Part shown: positions 58,271-64,000 of the stretch, in pieces
Layout: each line of letters starts with the position of its first letter
Numbering within the stretch: the first letter of the stretch is position 1
Assembly: GCF_019097595.1 (NCBI RefSeq)
Contig: NC_080717.1
Location: forward strand, 11,345,336 to 11,409,335
Direction of reading: 5' to 3'
DNA from: Hemibagrus wyckioides
Lineage: Eukaryota > Chordata > Actinopteri > Siluriformes > Bagridae
DNA: 64,000 bases
Notes under the pieces: generated by a model
Seen by the model: only the letters and a program-made list of their open reading frames with translations
What the model was told of the DNA's origin: nothing
Database searches by the model: none
Translations under genes and position numbers: made by a program

Positions 58271-60604
58271 TCCGGAACAAAGAGGATTGAGTTACATCAG
58301 ATGCTGGACTGATATAAAGCCAGAGAAAACTGTTTTTCAACAAATTATTTTGTACAGCTAAAATCTTTTTTTGTCTTTCTGTCCATAAAGATATTGTGTA
58401 TATTAAATGCGCTCAAGAGTCTTTCAGTTCCTGTGATAGTCTGATGAAATGTTGCCTTTTAAACAATCTAGACCGCTTATTGATTGAAAGACTGCAGTGT
58501 TTACACTCAGGAAGTGGATCTGATTTGGGGGATCCGTGCAGAAAAAGTCAAACAAAGCCACTGATGTTTAGGTTGCAGGCACTGGCAACATCGGTGTGAT
58601 AAAATAGCATTTATTGCAGCATATTTGCCAATAAGTAGGTATAATATAAAAGCATTGTTAATAATGGAAAAACAAAACCCTTTTAAAAGGAATGAAAATT
58701 TACACAATGGGGAAAAAGTAAATATATAAAATATCTGAAAATAGTATAGAACAGTTTAATAAGAAAGCCATAAATGTTGTGTTAATTCAGACTAGATGGA
58801 AACAGTAGATAATGTATAAAATAAAAAAAATATATTCCTTATTAAATTTGAAAAATGAAATAAACAAACGTAAATTATAATGTATAATTATAATGTAAAT
58901 GTGGATCCTGAAAGAATTTATTAAATGAGATATACATCACAATCACCCTGCTCTGTCTGTCCATACAGAAGGGCAAAAACACAGTTCCACCTTTTGACAT
59001 TTTTAATTTCTTTTTGGTGGGACATAAACCAACTGATCACATAATATCGTCTAGTCTCATGCATCAGCTCTACGCTGGTTCTGATGGGTGTACAAGGTAG
59101 GCCTGCATCTAGACTCTTTGGTTCTGCCACTGAGATGGTGGAATAATCTTCCTCTAGATGTCAAAACCAATTGCTGTAAATGTTGGTGATTTTGGAAAAA
59201 GGATAACAGCAGCTAGCTAGCTATCTTTTTCCAGATGTGCAGTAAGAAACTAGCCAGTGGAAAGTTCAGTTTGACTCTTATGTAATAAAAAGCAGCTCTG
59301 TCATTTTTGTACGTGACTAAAAAGACCCCAGTCCCGCCTACTATTTTCCTTTGTCTCACAACACAGGTTCATGAATTCACAGGTCAAAGTTTACCTAGAT
59401 AAAGTTGGCATGAACGAAAGTAACTGCTACAAGAAGCCAATGAGCCTTTACCATCCCACATCATTTCCCGTTCACTGACTTGGCATTTCCACTGGGTGAA
59501 TTTTATTCGGCTTTTTGCTGCTTTTGCTTGAAAAAATCAATTGTCTCCCATATCACCGTAGCAACGATTTAAACATTGTAAATGCTATGGCTTAACCAGA
59601 GATGTTAGCAACTCTTGGCAGAAAAAAAAAACAAAGCCAATTATAAAAACAGTGCATTTTCAATTTGACATGTACTGTGAACATGCACAGAAACTACATT
59701 GGAAGAGGTGACAGGGCAAGAGGTAATATAAGGATGATTAATTATGTTTCTCATTCACCACCATCACTACTCCTATAGCCAAAATCAGTTCTTTTATATA
59801 CAGAAATAAGAATGCTCCATAATATATTATCAGTGATTTATCTTTTCTCTTAAGAGGTGCCAGTATTTTACTCCAAATCAAGGTAATAATACTGTAGTGG
59901 TTTCACTTGTGATTACTTTGGACTTCCACATTTGAAAGGACTCAGAAATATGTACCTTGTTTATATCCAGTAGTTTATACATTTCCTTTGGAATTCGGCA
60001 AATCAGTTAAACTGCCATTTAAATGAGATGATCATTGCATAGTCATGTTCATCACTCTATAGATTCCTAAAATTCTATAATATAGTATAGCTTGTGCCAT
60101 TTATCTGTGTTACAAATAGTGTTTACACATTGCTTTTTTTTTTATATGACTTGTTATTGCATATCATCTGTGATGTTCCATCAGCAACACTTCAATTGTC
60201 TAAAGTAAAGATGGACACCAGCAACACATGGTGCTTTACTCTCACTTCAGTGCAATCTCAGTATTTCAGTCTCTCCATGAGCCGCTCAAGTCCCCTAAAG
60301 TGGAGCCATCCAGTGGCAGTGTTATTTTCAGACCTCCAGGATCCAGCCTGCTTGGGCCACAGGTGACAGATAGCTTACAACGCTCAGCCAGTCTGTGATT
60401 TAACCTGTAAATGTGTTCTTAGTGTTGGAAATCCAATTTGGTGACTCCAGTCAGCTGTTCTGGTCCACGCTGTCATTTTGAAGTGGAAGTCTGATGAGAA
60501 TCAATGGCAGTTTGAGTCATCCAGAATGATGGGAATCGATGATGTGGTACTGAGGGCAAACCTGGTTGCTGCCAAGCCCAGGAACCTCAGGTATCATGGA
60601 GTAA
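58271..60604. other. Intergenic, 3' regions of polr1d and the endothelin receptor
   Basis: TTAAA/AATAAA-type signals near 58400 may end polr1d. On the minus strand, TTTATT near 58608-58614 and 58916-58921 could serve the receptor gene's long 3' UTR. No exon or named repeat is seen. Confidence 0.4.
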
Positions 60605-63136
60605 TTAGGAGGAACTGTACTTCTGACTAGACCGCGAGCTGGACCGATCCAGACCATTGCCATGACTTGACCCTTTCCAGCGGATTCCTGAACCCTGCTC
60701 TATGGCTGGAGACTTCCTCTGGCACCAGCAACAGAGGCATGACTAAGAGATTACAAGGAACAGACACAATTAGAGCATGATCAACTGCTCAGCCATGTCA
60801 AATGCAATGAAGGATTCAATTTCATACCTTGAAACAATTTTTGAACTTCTGGCTGACAAAGTAGAGAGCCACAGGGTTGATGCATGAGTTGAGGGAGGCC
60901 ATGTTGATGCCAATGTAGTCCATCACAAGAAGGAAGCTAGCGATGCAGATGGGGGTTAACAGGAGAAAGGAGAGGGAGACGTAAACAGGAAGTGAGCTGT
61001 GGGACTGCACTGAACTTTATTGAACTTTCCTGCAAATGGCCTTGTGGAAAGATCTGCTGATGGTATACTATTTATCCACTACTGATGATAAGTGCTCAGA
61101 TGTATCTTTCACAACTTAATTTGGGCTGTCAACTGGTAGAAGGTAATGGAGAAATAATGGAGAAAGTGACTACCTTAGGAGTTCACAGCGGTTGGGGTCA
61201 TTCGGATTGTAGATTGTCTTTTTCAGGATGCGGCTGAGGTGCAGGGGCAGCCAGCAGAGAGCGAAGACTACCACGAGGCAGAAGACAGTTTTAGCCACTT
61301 CCCGTCGCTTGAAGAAGAGGCAATGCACAAAGCATAAGAGATCATAGGAAAACATGACAAGGGTGCCTAAATGTTGCGTTTCTAATTACATTTCAAAAGA
61401 CTCAGAGGGTTCCAGTACCTGCTTCATATGATCATTGAGGGCAATGCGCATTCCTTTCTTCCTTTTCAGCATCTCACATGACATAAGGGTATAGAAGACA
61501 CCAGTGCAGGCCAGCGGTAAACAGAAGTAAAAGCCAAACAGCCACCAGTCCTTTATATCCTGATAAAACTTCGGGAGTAGAGATTCAAAATATTCAGTAC
61601 ATTTGAAGAATTGATTAAAATCCACTGTCATGTTTCAGATTCTTTTGAAAGTCAGAAATCAGATCTTCTGTAAAGTAGTAAGATTACTTGTAAGATAGGG
61701 AAGATAATTATGGCTCCATTGAATATGAACAAAAAAGGATACCCTTAGAATCTGTCTATGCATGACCTTGTGATTAAAGATATAAAGTCCTATTTGTGAA
61801 TGAATGCAGGGGGAATGTGATAATACCTTCAGGAACTGTGTGGTCTGTACAGGATGAAGCAAGCACACCCGCAGTTTCTGGCCTCTGTAAAATGTCTCCA
61901 TTATGTCAAAGGCCAAAGCCTCAGGCACTGCTAGGATCACTGCCAGTAGCCAGATGAGTGTTACTTCCACAGCTTTCCATAATGGAATCCCCATCCCCTT
62001 CACCCGGCTCCATGAGGTCACAGCATGATATCTGAACAGAGAGCAGCATATGCTTTAATACAAATCATTCATCAAATTATTAGAGATAAAAATTAATTTA
62101 TGCATTCTAGGGTTTTTCCATACACTTAGCATACACTTACAGAATTACAGCTGAGTAACTTACAGTTACTCAGCTGTAACTTACAGTTGAGAGTTACAGC
62201 CTTTCATACAGGTAATGTTCAACTTAAACATCATGATAATGAAAAAGTATAATTATAGTGACATTGACCACATGGTTGTTGGATTGGTTGGACAATGGTT
62301 GATTTGAATATTTCAGAAACTATTTATTGGGACATAGCAGTCTCTATAGTATAAACAAAAAATTGTGCAAAAAAAAAAAATCTGGTGAATGCCAGTTCTG
62401 TTGGCAGGAACACCATGTTGGTGAGAAAGGTTGGAGCTGACAGGATGGCTTCTGTAACTGAAATAAGCAGTCTTTGGAAACATGCTGTGCAGAAAAGCAT
62501 CTCAAAATGCACGTCACAACTTAAGGCAGATGGACTACAACAGGAGAAGACAGCACTGGATTCCACTCCCATCAGCCAAGAACAGGAATCTGATGCTACA
62601 GTGGACACATGATTAGCTTTCAGTTGAAGATAATATCGGGTAATAAAAATCTTTTTTCCTGGGCATTTTTATCTGAAACTGTCCAGTTTTCCATTTTTGG
62701 TGAACTGACAGGAGATTGATGTGTGTGAAAATCATGATTTTATGGAATAAAATGCTGCAAAATGATTGGATATTTGCATGAATGAATATGTGAATATTTA
62801 AGTTTGGCACTGTATTGATTTGAAGGTTCCAATTTGTGGGCTCTTTGTTCTCTTTATCTTTACTGTATTGTCTGATTGTCCAAGTTATCCCATTCTTCTG
62901 ATTGAACCTGATATTTATTCCTTTATGTTTCAGATTTTGTATGTGATTAATCAGATGAAATATTCTAAAATCATACAGTACTGCTAGCCTTTGTGTACAT
63001 TTGTGTGGGCTTTTCCTACTAACCTGTCAATACTGAGAGCGCACAAGCTAAGAACTGTGATGCCCACTGAGGCTTTCTGGATGAACGGCATGAGCTTGCA
63101 GATGCACACACCGAAAGGCCAGTCTTCTGCAAGCAG
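60605..63136 (-). CDS. ednrb: Endothelin receptor type B, exons from TM3 onward (5' part outside window)
   Basis: This class A GPCR at the plasma membrane binds endothelins and signals through Gq/Gi; in fish it controls pigment and neural crest cells (family knowledge). Six exons in gene order: 63136-63024, 62031-61827, 61568-61419, 61307-61174, 60936-60828, 60742-60605. They join in frame. Seen are LLAEDWPFG, the TM3 Cys in ICKLMPF, the IDR/Y DRY motif across the exon junction, the extracellular-loop Cys in [22 protein letters not shown] (TM5), [19 protein letters not shown] (TM6), [16 protein letters not shown] (TM7 NPxxY), the palmitoylation cysteines SCLCCWCQ and the terminal KYSSS. The exon-4 length of 150 bp equals that of mammalian [20 protein letters not shown] and the KYSSS tail favour type B over type A. 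The signal peptide and TM1-2 exon lie beyond 64000. Confidence 0.93.
62145..62179. repeat. Perfect 15-bp hairpin in the receptor intron
   Basis: TTACAGCTGAGTAAC and its exact complement are separated by five bases. It lies about 115 bp from an exon and has no other known feature. Confidence 0.9.
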
Positions 63137-63302
63137 CTGCAGAGTAAAATAATGTTTTATTATTTATTATACAAGCAAAATGAACAGAAAAATCATTTGT
63201 GCTCTGAGATTATAGATCTCCATTAAAAATAAAAAAAATAAAAATAAAAAACCACTTTATTTTCCTCAAAAACTGAAAGAAATGTATATAATATACATAT
63301 AC

Positions 63303-63360
<58 letters not shown>

Positions 63361-63370
63361 ATATATATAC

Positions 63371-63409
<39 letters not shown>

Positions 63410-64000
63410 TAAACACTAAAGTTGTTAAGGTCTTTAACTCTTGCAATTGGCTTCTTAGCCTTTCTATAATTTCCTTAGTATGGCAATAACAAGCACTTGC
63501 TTCATCTTTCTTTTAAGTTAGTTGTTTTTCCAGATGTTTGAAATGACTCAATTGTTCTGGTATGTGTGTTAAACCACAAAGCTTGTTCTGTGTCATTTCC
63601 TATAAGAGGAATCATATGAATTACCAGAACAGTTATTACAATTTCATTCAAATATTCTTGTTTCCATCTGCTGAACCTGATTTGTAGGGATACACTGAGG
63701 TACAAACTGTGTGTAGTGACTGCTAATAAAATGCTGCTGAATTTTCAAAATTGATTCGTTGAAAAGTTTAATTTCTATAACAGCTAGGCTATGACAGTTT
63801 TTTTCCATATATTAATGCACTCATTCTAATATGTTATTATCTCTATAGTAACAGCTCATTCACAGGGACTTGAATGGAGGCTATACCATATAATTTATAA
63901 TAATTAATTAATAGGTTTTTAAAAATATATGGAACAAAACAGGATCTGACTTCTTTTTCAGACATAACATTATATGTAACTGTAAATGGATAAAAAGGAT
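63137..64000 (-). other. Receptor intron, with (TATATG)n and AT microsatellites
   Basis: About 63285-63408 is a TATATG and TA microsatellite. The remainder is AT-rich with no further exon before the window edge; an AAAAATA-rich stretch lies at 63225-63250. Confidence 0.7.

Noticed and set aside
63210..63446. 78-codon Tyr/Ile/Thr-rich frame
   Set aside because: It is translation of the TATATG microsatellite.

Overview
This is a stretch of ray-finned fish nuclear DNA. It is AT-rich and has spliced genes with long introns, many microsatellites and a very high density of Tc1/mariner relics. The dispersed repeats (for example the family at 1760-2270) look like those I associate with ostariophysan fishes such as catfishes. 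That lineage guess is inference; the teleost call is firm.

Five protein genes can be read with confidence. From left to right they are rhog (minus strand, single coding exon, 7446-8021), a calmegin/calnexin-type ER lectin chaperone (clgn, plus, 14 coding exons, 21679-29369), vamp7 (minus, 7 coding exons, 32272-38480), polr1d (plus, 5 coding exons, 46550-58270) and an endothelin B-type receptor (minus, six exons from TM3 to the C-terminus, 60605-63136; its first coding exon lies beyond the right edge). clgn and vamp7 converge tail to tail, as do polr1d and the receptor. The products act in unrelated pathways (Rac/Rho signalling, ER glycoprotein folding, lysosomal SNARE fusion, Pol I/III assembly, GPCR signalling), so this is an ordinary vertebrate neighbourhood and not a functional cluster. 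A sixth locus at 43395-44182 encodes the C-lobe of a PIM-like kinase in three clean exons, with no visible N-lobe and an altered HRD motif.

The rest is dominated by transposon debris. At 9.5-12.1 kb there is a fold-back element made of two head-to-head Tc1 fragments, followed by a nearly complete Tc1 copy with both ends. At 17.0-21.4 kb there is a three-level nest: a Tc1 element interrupted by a CR1/L2-type LINE, itself interrupted by a second Tc1. This nest ends about 300 bp before the clgn start codon. At 42.5-45.8 kb, Ty3/gypsy pol relics, another Tc1 relic and an RTE-like endonuclease fragment surround the PIM-like kinase. Intron 1 of polr1d holds several different Tc1/mariner remnants.

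No RNA genes, CRISPR arrays or prokaryotic-style systems were seen. The most interesting items are the truncated PIM-like kinase in its retroelement setting, the nested and fold-back transposons, and the clgn gene with shortened acidic regions and a transposon next to its promoter.
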